Origin: Desulfarculaceae bacterium | GTDB lineage: Bacteria > Desulfobacterota > Desulfarculia > Desulfarculales > Desulfarculaceae | DNA length: 64,000 nt | Direction of reading: 5' to 3' | Assembly (NCBI GenBank): GCA_020444545.1 | Contig: JAHLKT010000006.1 | Span: 124,001-188,000, forward strand | Shown here: piece by piece, positions 16,884 through 24,440 of the stretch | Layout: every line of letters begins with the position of its first letter | Position numbering within the stretch: the first letter of the stretch is position 1 | Translations under genes and position numbers: made by a program | Notes under the pieces: generated by a model | Database searches by the model: none | What the model saw: the letters and a program-made list of their open reading frames with translations, nothing else | Told to the model about the DNA's origin: nothing

Positions 16884-17648
16884 CTAGAAGCGGCGCTCGC
16901 GGCCGGTCACTTTGGGCTTGAACAGGTTCTTGAGGCCCTGGAAGGCCATCTTGCGGCGCAGGATGCCCAACTGGTCTTGCAGGGGGATCTCGCGGGGGCA
17001 GACGTCCTCGCAGGCCAACAGGCCCATGCAGCCGAACACGCCCTGGTCGTTGCCCACCACCTCGAAGTATTCGGAGTTGGTGCGCTGGTCGCGCGGGTCC
17101 ATGATGAAGCGCGCGATACGGTTCAGGGCAAAGGCACCCACGAAGTCAGGGCGCATGTTGGCCGTGCCGCAGGAAGCCACGCAGCAGCCGCACTCGATGC
17201 AACGCTCCAACTCGAAGATGGCGTTGGCCAGGTCGTTCTCCATGCGTTCCTCGATGGCCTGGGCATCGAAGTCCTGGTCGTTGTGGATCCAGGACTCGAT
17301 CTTGGTGTTGGTCTCGCGGAACCAGGTGCCCGTGTCCACCGACAGGTCGCCCACCAGCTTGAACACCGGCAGGGGCATGAGGGTGATCTCGGTGGGCAGC
17401 TCGGAGGTCAGGGTCTTGCAGGCCAGGCCCGGCCGCCCGTTGATGATCATGCCGCAGGAGCCGCAGATGGCCATGCGGCAGGCGAAGTCGAAGATCAAGG
17501 ACGGGTCCTGCTCTTCGCGGATCTTGTTGAGCGCGATAAACAGGGTGAGGCTGGGGGTCTCCTCAAGGGTGAAGGTGTCGGTATGAGGAACCGAGTTGGG
17601 GTCCTCGGGGTTGAAACGGAATATGTTGAATTTAAGCGTCCTGCTCAT
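16884..17648 (-). CDS. frdB: Fumarate reductase/succinate dehydrogenase iron-sulfur subunit
   Basis: 254 residues. Carries electrons between the flavin subunit and the membrane quinone site. The 2Fe-2S domain shows CRMAICGSCGMIINGRPGLAC (two halves), and the C-terminal ferredoxin domain shows CIECGCCVASC and CMGLLACEDVCP for the 4Fe-4S and 3Fe-4S centres. It follows frdA after two bases and ends the operon. The form resembles the Wolinella-type enzyme with a single di-heme cytochrome b subunit. Confidence 0.95.
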   Translation of the reverse strand: MSRTLKFNIFRFNPEDPNSVPHTDTFTLEETPSLTLFIALNKIREEQDPSLIFDFACRMAICGSCGMIINGRPGLACKTLTSELPTEITLMPLPVFKLVGDLSVDTGTWFRETNTKIESWIHNDQDFDAQAIEERMENDLANAIFELERCIECGCCVASCGTANMRPDFVGAFALNRIARFIMDPRDQRTNSEYFEVVGNDQGVFGCMGLLACEDVCPREIPLQDQLGILRRKMAFQGLKNLFKPKVTGRERRF

Positions 17649-17650
17649 GG

Positions 17651-19495
17651 CTAGTCCTCTTTCGGCGCGTCCATGGGAATGATCTCGGTCTTGCCATAGC
17701 CGCGGTCACCCGGCGGCAGGTACATGACCTGGGTGGACGGCTCGTACTTGAGCTCGGGCAAGTCCGCCTCCAGGTCGGTCCAGTAGGCCAGGGTGCGGTT
17801 GAGCCAGTCACGGTCGTTGCGCGCGGGGTAGTCGTCGCGGGCATGACAGCCGCGGCTCTCGGTGCGCATCTGGGCGCCGTAGGCCACGCAGATGGCCAGG
17901 CGCACCATGCCCGGCATCTTGAGCGCCAGGGCCAGCTCGGGGTTGGCCCCGATGCCGTTGGACTTGAGCCCGATCTTCAAAGCCTTGGCGTAGATCTCGC
18001 GCAGGGTGTCCACCGCGGCTTGCAGATCGTCGCCGTTGCGGAAGATGCCCACCTTGTCCATCATGACCTGCTGCATGGCGTCCTTGATGGCGTAGACGTT
18101 CTCATTGCCGTCCGCGCCGCGCACCAGGCGCTCGATGCGCTCGGCGTCGGCCGCCAGGGCCTGGGTGGCCAGCTCGGTCTTGAAGGTGACTTCGGCTCCC
18201 TTGAGGAACTCGGCCACCTTGATGCCCACGTGGCGGCCGGCCACGATGGTCTCGGCCAGGGAGTTGCCGCCCAGGCGGTTGAAGCCGTGCATGTCCCAGC
18301 AGGAGCTCTCGCCGGCCGAGAACAGGCCCTTGAGCCCGTAGGCCGCGCCGTCGCTGTTGGTGCGCACCCCGCCCATGGAGTAGTGCTGGGCCGGGCGCAC
18401 CGGGATGAGCTGGGTGATGGGGTTGACCCCCAGGAAGTGGCGGCAGAGGTCGTATACCTCGCGCAGCTTGGTGGTGATGTGCTTCTCGCCCAGGTGGCGG
18501 ATGTCCAGCCAGAGATGGTCGCCGTAGGGGGAGGGCACGCCCTTGCCCTGGGCGATGTGATACATCATCCAGCGGCTAACCACGTCGCGGGAGGCGAGCT
18601 CGGCCTTGGCCGGCTCGTACTTGTCCATGAAGCGCTTCTCGTCCACGTCCAACAAGGTGCCGCCGTCGCCCCGGCAACCCTCGGTCACCAGGATGTTGGT
18701 GGGCACCACGCCGGTAGGATGGAACTGCACCGCCTCGGGGTTGCCGAAGGGCACCAGGCCGGTGTCCAGGGCGATGATGTGGCCGCCGCCCTCGTTGATC
18801 ACCGTGTTGGTGGTCTCGGAGTAGAGCCGGCCGTAGCCGCCGGTGGCGATGAGGGTGGCCTTGGCCAGGTAGACCCGGAGCTTGCCGGTCTTCAGGTCGC
18901 GGGCCACGCAGCCCATGCAGTTTTCGCCGTCGTGGATCAGGCTGATCGCCTCCACCCGGTCGTGCACGTGCACGCCCAAGGAGGTGATCTTATTGTCCAG
19001 GGTGTAGAGCAGGGTGTGGCCGGTGCCGTCGGCGGTGTAGCAGGTGCGCCATTTGGCGGTGCCGCCGAAGGCGCGGGCGGTGATCAGGCCGTGCTTCTCT
19101 TTCTTCTCCTCGGCCTCGAACTCCTCGCCGCCCTTCCAGTACTTGGCCTTGCCGGCCACCACGCGGTTCCAAGGCATGCCCCAGTGGGCCGCCTCGCGCA
19201 CCGCGATGGGCGCGGTGTCGGCGAAGATGCGGGCGCATTCCTGGTCGCAGCCCCAGTCCGAGCCCTTCACCGTGTCGGCGAAGTGCACGTCCGGGCTGTC
19301 GCCCTCGCCCATGGCGCAGTTGCCCAGCGCCGCCTGCATGCCGCCCTCGGCCGCGCAGGAGTGGGAGCGCCGGGCGGGCACCAGGCTCAGGAGGATGGCG
19401 TCGAACCCGGCCGCGGCGGCCTCGATGGCCACGCGCTCGCCGGCCAGTCCGGCGCCCACGCAGAGAAGATCAGTGTAGAAAGTTTCGTGTTCCAT
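17651..19495 (-). CDS. frdA: Fumarate reductase/succinate dehydrogenase flavoprotein subunit
   Basis: 614 residues. Catalyses fumarate reduction or succinate oxidation. FAD-binding CVGAGLAGERVAIEAAAAG at the N-terminus, ARRSHSCAAEGGMQAALGN with the histidine that binds FAD covalently, the KHGLITARAFGGTAKWRTC region typical of the Wolinella/delta type, HPTGVVPT and the active-site arginine region RPAQHYSMGGVRTN, then GFNRLGGNSLAE. The direction of the reaction in the cell cannot be told from sequence; in deltaproteobacteria such enzymes can run both ways. Confidence 0.96.
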   Translation of the reverse strand: MEHETFYTDLLCVGAGLAGERVAIEAAAAGFDAILLSLVPARRSHSCAAEGGMQAALGNCAMGEGDSPDVHFADTVKGSDWGCDQECARIFADTAPIAVREAAHWGMPWNRVVAGKAKYWKGGEEFEAEEKKEKHGLITARAFGGTAKWRTCYTADGTGHTLLYTLDNKITSLGVHVHDRVEAISLIHDGENCMGCVARDLKTGKLRVYLAKATLIATGGYGRLYSETTNTVINEGGGHIIALDTGLVPFGNPEAVQFHPTGVVPTNILVTEGCRGDGGTLLDVDEKRFMDKYEPAKAELASRDVVSRWMMYHIAQGKGVPSPYGDHLWLDIRHLGEKHITTKLREVYDLCRHFLGVNPITQLIPVRPAQHYSMGGVRTNSDGAAYGLKGLFSAGESSCWDMHGFNRLGGNSLAETIVAGRHVGIKVAEFLKGAEVTFKTELATQALAADAERIERLVRGADGNENVYAIKDAMQQVMMDKVGIFRNGDDLQAAVDTLREIYAKALKIGLKSNGIGANPELALALKMPGMVRLAICVAYGAQMRTESRGCHARDDYPARNDRDWLNRTLAYWTDLEADLPELKYEPSTQVMYLPPGDRGYGKTEIIPMDAPKED

Positions 19496-19507
19496 GGTGT
19501 CTCCTCC

Positions 19508-20173
19508 CTAATTGCCCGCAATCGGCAGGGTCCACAGCCGAATGATGGTGATCAAGCCGATGAGGATAAACACCCCGGTCCAGATGTTCTCGAACCGGTG
19601 GAAGCCCTTGCGGGTGGCCCGCTTGATGAAGCCCCACTTCACCGCGATGCGGTAGAAGCCGATGCCCACGTGCAGCTCCACGCAGGGCAGCAGGATCAGG
19701 TAGAACACGCCCCAGAAGCCGCCCTGCACCCGCATGGCGCTCTTGGCCGCGGTGATGGGCAGGTTGGTCAGAACGGTCCAGATGTGGATGGAGCCCATGA
19801 TCAGGATGATCATGGCGGTGACCGCCTGGACGACCCACAGCCAGGTGTCGGTGTGGTGCAGCATCCGGGCGTGGCGCCAGATGACGCCCTGGGCGTCGCT
19901 GGTGTAGGGGATCTTGCGGGCGGCCAGGATGAAGTGAATGATCATGGTGGCGCCGATGAGGGGCCCGCCCACCTGGGCCATGTAGGTGGCCTCGAAGAAA
20001 TGGGCGATGGTGTTCATCACGTTGGCGCCCAGGTTCACGCTGGCCACCAGGACCATGTGGCTCCACATGAACAGGATCAGGCCGGCCCCGGTGAGCATCT
20101 GGATCCAATCCAGATAGGCGCTCGCCCGGCTGGGGGGTTTGACGAATATAGCGGTGTCTACGCTACTACTCAT
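19508..20173 (-). CDS. frdC: Fumarate reductase cytochrome b subunit
   Basis: 221 residues with five hydrophobic spans. Anchors FrdAB and exchanges electrons with menaquinone through two b hemes. Candidate heme ligands are visible in the spans: LFMWSHMVLVA, IAHFFEATYMAQ, ATMIIHFILAA and ILIMGSIHIWTVL. It is shorter than the Wolinella protein but has the same arrangement. First frd gene, 54 bases after the fumarase beta gene. Confidence 0.9.
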   Translation of the reverse strand: MSSSVDTAIFVKPPSRASAYLDWIQMLTGAGLILFMWSHMVLVASVNLGANVMNTIAHFFEATYMAQVGGPLIGATMIIHFILAARKIPYTSDAQGVIWRHARMLHHTDTWLWVVQAVTAMIILIMGSIHIWTVLTNLPITAAKSAMRVQGGFWGVFYLILLPCVELHVGIGFYRIAVKWGFIKRATRKGFHRFENIWTGVFILIGLITIIRLWTLPIAGN

Positions 20174-20227
20174 GATTGCTCTTGCCTCGCTTGATGTCCC
20201 GCTGCCCGGGGCAGCGGCGGTTATGGA

Positions 20228-20785
20228 TTAGGAGCGCGCGTAAGTCAGGCGTCCCTGCTCATACAGGTCGCCGCCGTGCACGTCGTTGACTACGAAAAGG
20301 GGCATGTCTTCAACCACCAGGCGGCGCACCGCCTCGGGGCCCAGTTCGGGGTAGGCGATGACCTCGGCCTCCTTGATGCAGCGGGCCATGAGCGCGCCCG
20401 CCCCGCCGATGGCGGCCAAATACACCGCCTTGTGCTCCATCATGGCCTTTTTGACCTCGGTGTTGCGCTTGCCCTTGCCGATCATGGCCTTGAGCCCCTG
20501 CTTTATCAGGGTGGGGGCGTAGGCGTCCATGCGGTAGCTGGTGGTGGGGCCGGCCGCGCCGATGACCCGGCCGGGAGGGGCCGGGGAGGGGCCCACGTAG
20601 AAGATCATGGCGCCTTCCAGGGGGAAGGGCGGCTCCTGGCCCGCGGCCAGGGCATCCACGATGCGCTTGTGGGCCGCGTCGCGGCCGGTGTAGATGGTGC
20701 CGCTGACCAGCACCTTGTCGCCCGCGGCCAGGGAGCTCACGTCCTCGTCGGTGAGCGGCGGATTCAGCTTGATGAGCTCGCTCAT
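20228..20785 (-). CDS. Class I fumarate hydratase, beta subunit (C-terminal domain)
   Basis: 185 residues from ATG 20785. Matches the TtdB/FumA C-terminal domain: DKVLVSGTIYTGRDAAHKRI, FYVGPSPAPPGRVIGAAGPTTSYRMD, KAMIGKGKR and AIGGAGALMARCIKEAEV. With the alpha subunit it forms the 4Fe-4S fumarase that interconverts fumarate and malate. The start overlaps the alpha stop by four bases. A tartrate dehydratase activity is formally possible, but the neighbouring frd genes argue for fumarase. Confidence 0.92.
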   Translation of the reverse strand: MSELIKLNPPLTDEDVSSLAAGDKVLVSGTIYTGRDAAHKRIVDALAAGQEPPFPLEGAMIFYVGPSPAPPGRVIGAAGPTTSYRMDAYAPTLIKQGLKAMIGKGKRNTEVKKAMMEHKAVYLAAIGGAGALMARCIKEAEVIAYPELGPEAVRRLVVEDMPLFVVNDVHGGDLYEQGRLTYARS

Positions 20786-21630
20786 AGCACGGCCTCCTTG
20801 TGGCGCGCGGCGTGACACTGGATGTTCACCGCCACCGGCAGGCTGGCGATGTGACAGGGCGCGATGTCCACAAAGACCTTGAGGCAGGTGGTGGCCCCGC
20901 CCAGGCCGGCCGGGCCGATGCCCAGGGTGTTCACGTCCTCCAGCAGCACCTGCTCCAGCTCGGCGGCCTCGGGGTCGGGGTTCACCGAATCCAGCTCGCG
21001 CAAAAGGGTGCGCTTGGCGCGCATGGCCGCGGTGTCGAAGGTGCCGCCCACGGCCACCCCCAGGATGATGGGGGGGCAGGGGTTGGGGCCGGCGGCCTCC
21101 ACGGTCTCCATGACCGCTTTCTTTACGCCGGCCAGGCCCACCGCCGGGGTGAGCAAAAACACCTTGGACATGTTCTCGCTGCCCCCGCCCTTGGGCACCA
21201 CCCACAGGTGCACCTTGTCGCCGGGCACGATGCGGGTGTGCACGATGGCCGGGGTGTTGTCGCCGGTGTTGGCCCGGGTGAAGGGGTGACAGGAACTCTT
21301 GCGAAGATAGTTTTCCTCATAGCCGCGCCGGACGCCGTCGTTCACCGCTTCGGTGAGGTCGCCCCCCACCAGGTGAACGTCCTGTCCGACATCCACGAAG
21401 ATCACGGCCAGGCCGCAGTCTTGGCAGATGGGCATCTTCTCCGCGGCGGCTATGTCCGCGTTTTCCAAAAGGCGGCCCAGGACCTCCCGGCCCACCGCCG
21501 ACGGCTCGTCGGTCTGGGCCCGGGTGAACGCCTGGCGCACGTCCTCGGGTAGGTATAGGTTGGCCTCGCCGCAAAGGCGGGCCACGGCGTCGGCAACTGC
21601 CGACACCTCAACGGTGCGTGGACTTGCCAA
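20782..21630 (-). CDS. Class I fumarate hydratase, alpha subunit (N-terminal domain)
   Basis: 282 residues. Three cluster cysteines are visible in MPICQDCGLAVIFVDVG, NPCPPIILGVAVGG and the segment before KSSCHPFTRANTGDNTPA. The start is taken as TTG 21630 because GGGAG lies six bases upstream and the protein then begins at a sensible point; longer forms would read through the leader repeats. First gene of the fumarase-frd operon, which supplies both steps between malate and succinate. Confidence 0.92.
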   Translation of the reverse strand: MASPRTVEVSAVADAVARLCGEANLYLPEDVRQAFTRAQTDEPSAVGREVLGRLLENADIAAAEKMPICQDCGLAVIFVDVGQDVHLVGGDLTEAVNDGVRRGYEENYLRKSSCHPFTRANTGDNTPAIVHTRIVPGDKVHLWVVPKGGGSENMSKVFLLTPAVGLAGVKKAVMETVEAAGPNPCPPIILGVAVGGTFDTAAMRAKRTLLRELDSVNPDPEAAELEQVLLEDVNTLGIGPAGLGGATTCLKVFVDIAPCHIASLPVAVNIQCHAARHKEAVL

Positions 21631-21645
21631 TTTATTCTCCCGTTT

Positions 21646-21691
21646 TTCTGGCGGACGGGGCCCGCAGATTTCTGGCGGACAGGGCCCGCAA
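21646..21691. repeat. Two 24-bp tandem repeats in the fumarase leader
   Basis: TTCTGGCGGAC-GGGGCCCGCA at 21646 and TTCTGGCGGAC-AGGGCCCGCA at 21670 differ at one of about 21 bases and lie between the promoter and the ribosome site of the fumarase gene. Each contains GGGCCC and can form a small GCGG/CCGC hairpin. Confidence 0.7.
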
Positions 21692-21710
21692 AACCTCAAT
21701 TGCACTACAA

Positions 21711-21739
21711 TTAGTATCTATCCGCCCCTCCAGTGTCAA
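21711..21739 (-). promoter_or_regulatory. Promoter for fumarase-fumarate reductase operon
   Basis: On the minus strand TTGACA (21739-21734), 17-base spacer, TACTAA (21716-21711). Transcription would start near 21704, giving a leader of about 73 bases that carries the tandem repeats. Confidence 0.6.
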
Positions 21740-21798
21740 CCCCGTGCCCGAGCTTGTGAGCAAAATTCATTCAGGGGACGCCGGAGGGCGGCAACAGC

Positions 21799-22542
21799 TT
21801 AGAATCGATCGTATAATCGGCGCAAGAAAGCGGGGGGGAATCCGAGGTAAAAGGCTCCCACCACCAGCGAGTTCAGCCCGGTGGTGGCGATGGCCCCGCG
21901 GCGCTGCCAGCGCCGGGCCGAGGTGATGACCGGGGCCGGGGAAAGCGCCACCCGGCCCAGGGGCCGCAGGCGGCGGATCATCTCGCAGTCTTCCATGATG
22001 GGCAGCTCCGGGAAACCGCCCGCCCACCGGAACACGCGGCGGGTGAGGAACAGGCCCTGGTCGCCGTAGGGCATGCCCGCCAGGCGGCAGCGGGCGGCCA
22101 CGCTCAGCTCGATGAACCTGAGCCCGGCCGGGCGGTGGTCCAGGCGAAAGCGAAAGGCCCCGGCCGCCACTCCGGGCAGGCCCAGGACGCGGCGCACCTC
22201 GTGTTGCCAGCCGGGCGGCAGAATGCTGTCCGCGTGCAGGAACAACAGTATCTCGCCGCCGGCCGCGATCGCCCCGGCGTTCATCTGGGCGGCCCGTCCC
22301 TTGGCCGCGCGGATCACCCGCGCCCCGGCCGCGCGGGCCCGCTGGGCCGTGTCGTCGCGGCTGCCCCCGTCCACCACCAAGACCTCCGCTCCCGGCGCGC
22401 TCCGGGCCGAGGCCACCGCCGCGCCCACGGCGTCCTGCTCATTCCAGGCCGGGATGATTACGCTTATGCCCCCGGCGAGGGGGCCGGGGTTTGGGAGTGC
22501 GCGGAGCGTGGGAATCTCCTCGATTGCCGGGCGGCGGCTCAG
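21799..22542 (-). CDS. TIGR04283-type family 2 glycosyltransferase
   Basis: About 240 residues. GT-A fold: ISVIIPAWNEQDAVGAAVAS, EVLVVDGGSRDDTAQ, RAAQMNAGAIAAGGEILLFL followed by HADSILPPGW (DXD-like), then GMPYGDQGLFLTRRVF and LPIMEDCEMIRRLRPLGR. These marks fit the TIGR04283 group, whose acceptor is unknown. There is no ATG, GTG or TTG in the useful region: the frame can begin at CTG 22542 (overlapping the previous stop TGA), ATC 22524 or ATT 22515. Translational coupling to the upstream gene at a non-standard start is the simplest reading. Product confident, start uncertain. Confidence 0.8.
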   Translation of the reverse strand: MSRRPAIEEIPTLRALPNPGPLAGGISVIIPAWNEQDAVGAAVASARSAPGAEVLVVDGGSRDDTAQRARAAGARVIRAAKGRAAQMNAGAIAAGGEILLFLHADSILPPGWQHEVRRVLGLPGVAAGAFRFRLDHRPAGLRFIELSVAARCRLAGMPYGDQGLFLTRRVFRWAGGFPELPIMEDCEMIRRLRPLGRVALSPAPVITSARRWQRRGAIATTGLNSLVVGAFYLGFPPAFLRRLYDRF

Positions 22543-23309
22543 GAGCCTCGGGTCTCTTCGCCCAGCATCACCGGCTGGATGGTGTTGTGCAGGCCCACCT
22601 GGAAGCCGAAGAGCACCGGGTGCTCTCCCTTGAGATGCTCCAGATAAGCCAGCCACAAGCTGGCCAGCCTGGTCAGGGCCTTGCCCGCGTCCGAGGCCAG
22701 GTGCGCCGCAGCGCTATCGGGCAGGGCGTCCACCGGCCCCCGGAAGTGGGTCTCTTCGATGAGATGGAACAGGGCCAGCAGGCAGCGGTACAGGCTTTCG
22801 AATTCCAGCATCAGCGGGTTGCGGGTCATGGAGATGATGTCGCTCTCCCGGTCGGCCAGCATGTCCAACAGGTTGGCCAGCTCCTCGCGGTCAGGCCGCA
22901 TCTCCAGCTTTAGGTGGGCCACATCCCGGCGGGCGTGGCGGAAGTGGCTCGCCTTCCAGCTCTTGTCCACCAGCAGGCCTTCCTCCAGTTCCTCGCGGTT
23001 CTCCACCAGGGTGAGCATGTTGAGCATGATGTCCAGGCCCATCTGGCGGAAGAAGATGCCCAAAAACATGTTCAGCCGCTTGCGGCGCTCGATCTTTTCG
23101 CGGGCCTGAATAAGTTCGTCCAGGATCAGGCCCAGGACCAGGGCGTGGATGGGCAGGAACGAAAGGTGCAGGTAGAAGTACTTGGAGATGTAGGTCAGAT
23201 CGCCGGTGATGCCCCACCAGCCCAGGTAGAAGATGGCCGAGATGGCCAGCAGGCCCAAGGCGATGGTGCCCCTGTTGAAAAACTTCTTGTCCATCGCCAT
23301 ATAAGGCAA
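22539..23309 (-). CDS. Membrane-anchored helical protein of unknown function
   Basis: 256 residues from TTG 23309 with AAGGAG seven bases upstream. Two spans near the N-terminus (about 14-34 and 45-65) are followed by a long, charged, mostly helical cytoplasmic part (ELIQAREKIERRKRLNMFL; LEEGLLVDKSWKASHF). No catalytic motif seen. It overlaps the glycosyltransferase start, which suggests joint expression. The two-span plus helical-bundle plan resembles small sensor or scaffold proteins, but I cannot assign a family. Confidence 0.65.
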   Translation of the reverse strand: MPYMAMDKKFFNRGTIALGLLAISAIFYLGWWGITGDLTYISKYFYLHLSFLPIHALVLGLILDELIQAREKIERRKRLNMFLGIFFRQMGLDIMLNMLTLVENREELEEGLLVDKSWKASHFRHARRDVAHLKLEMRPDREELANLLDMLADRESDIISMTRNPLMLEFESLYRCLLALFHLIEETHFRGPVDALPDSAAAHLASDAGKALTRLASLWLAYLEHLKGEHPVLFGFQVGLHNTIQPVMLGEETRGS

Positions 23310-23432
23310 GGCTGCGCTCCTTGAAGGGCCGGGCCGCGCGGGGCGTTCCGGAAAATAATTCTCGATTGCTCCATGCTAACCCAAACGGCCCCCCGCGCCA
23401 AGGGGCCCCTGGCCGCCCGGCCCAGCCAAGGC

Positions 23433-23460
23433 TTGGGCAAGGAGGCCGGGGTCATATAGA
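23433..23460 (+). promoter_or_regulatory. Promoter for queE
   Basis: TTGGGC (23433-23438), 16-base spacer, TATAGA (23455-23460). The implied start of transcription near 23467 favours the GTG 23487 start of queE over codons at 23463 or 23469. Confidence 0.5.
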
Positions 23461-23486
23461 ATGTGCCCATGACCAAGGGAGGCGCC

Positions 23487-24128
23487 GTGCTTTTGGAAGT
23501 GTGCGAAATATTCCTCAGCCTGCAAGGCGAGTCCAGCTTCATGGGCCTGCCCTGCGTGTTCGTGCGCCTGTCCGGCTGCCCCCTAAGCTGCGCCTGGTGC
23601 GATACCGCCTATGCCAAGGCCCCGGGCGAGATGATGCCCCTGCCCGAGATCGCGGAAAAGGTGGGCCAGTACGGCGTGGGTCTGGTGGAGCTCACCGGCG
23701 GCGAGCCCCTGGTGCAGCTGGCCGCCCCAGAGCTCATGGCCATGCTCAGCGCCGAGGGCTACACCGTACTCTTGGAAACCAGCGGGGCGATCAGCATCGC
23801 CCCGGTGCCCGAAGCGGTGCATCTGATCATGGACCTAAAGTGCCCCTCGTCGGGCATGCACGAAAAAATGCACTGGCCCAACCTGGACATGCTTCGGGAG
23901 CACCACCAGGTCAAGTTCGTGCTGGCCGACCGCGCGGACTACGAATACGCCAAGGGGCTCATGGAGCGTTACCACCTCCCCGAGCGGGCCCAGGTGCTGC
24001 TCTCCTGCGTGCACGGCGCGGTGGAACCGGCCCATGTGGCCGAGTGGATGCTGGCCGACCGCCTGGAGGCGCGCTTCCAGCTGCCCCTGCACAAGCAGCT
24101 GTGGCCGGGCCGCGATCGCGGGGTCTAG
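23487..24128 (+). CDS. queE: 7-carboxy-7-deazaguanine synthase
   Basis: 213 residues. Radical-SAM enzyme that contracts the ring of 6-carboxytetrahydropterin on the way to preQ0 and queuosine. Begins VLLEVCEIFLSLQGESS and has the cluster motif in CPLSCAWCDTAYA, then VELTGGEPLVQ and LLETSGA. Start GTG 23487 is chosen because AAGGGAGG lies four bases upstream; GTG 23463 or ATG 23469 would add eight or six residues. queA and tgt are at 1682-3908; queC and queD are not in the window. Confidence 0.92.
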   Translation: MLLEVCEIFLSLQGESSFMGLPCVFVRLSGCPLSCAWCDTAYAKAPGEMMPLPEIAEKVGQYGVGLVELTGGEPLVQLAAPELMAMLSAEGYTVLLETSGAISIAPVPEAVHLIMDLKCPSSGMHEKMHWPNLDMLREHHQVKFVLADRADYEYAKGLMERYHLPERAQVLLSCVHGAVEPAHVAEWMLADRLEARFQLPLHKQLWPGRDRGV

Positions 24129-24382
24129 GAGAAAGAGAAAAGATAAAGAGAGAAGAGGTTGGGAATAGGGGGCGGGGGAGGGGGCCCTGCTCATGCGCGG
24201 CGGCGGGGTGTCGGTGGGGCGTCCGACTGGAACCGGCCCTGACGCCTCCTTAACGGCGCACCAGCTATAACGCGGGCCCCACGTGACCCCGCCTCTACAG
24301 CGGGCCCGCCGGGATTAGCCCGGCGCATAGCATTGCACCGAGCCTTCTTCCCTTCCTAACAACTCTTTTCTTTCCCTGCCCC
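24129..24382. repeat. Convergent-junction element, copy B
   Basis: Lies between queE and the octaheme cytochrome gene, which converge. Left arm 24129-24182 is purine-rich (AAAGAGAAAAGATAAAGAG and onwards); right arm 24341-24382 is pyrimidine-rich (CTTCTTCCCTTCC, CTCTTTTCTTTCCC). The arms are roughly complementary. The core (24183-24340) is GC-rich with no supported gene. Same layout as copies A and C. Confidence 0.5.
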
Positions 24383-24390
24383 ACAAGCAA

Positions 24391-24417
24391 GCGCCCCGCC
24401 GTTTTCCGGCGAGGCGC
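24391..24417 (-). terminator. Terminator hairpin after the octaheme cytochrome gene
   Basis: GCGCCCCGCCG (24391-24401) and CGGCGAGGCGC (24407-24417) pair with one mismatch. On the minus strand the U-rich stretch that follows is short, so strength is moderate. Confidence 0.6.
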
Positions 24418-24440
24418 TGTTCTTATATAGATGTTCGCGG

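Noticed and set aside
17843-20194. 783-codon plus-strand frame opposite frdA-frdC
   Set aside because: Gly/Ala/His/Val-rich shadow of strongly conserved genes on the other strand.
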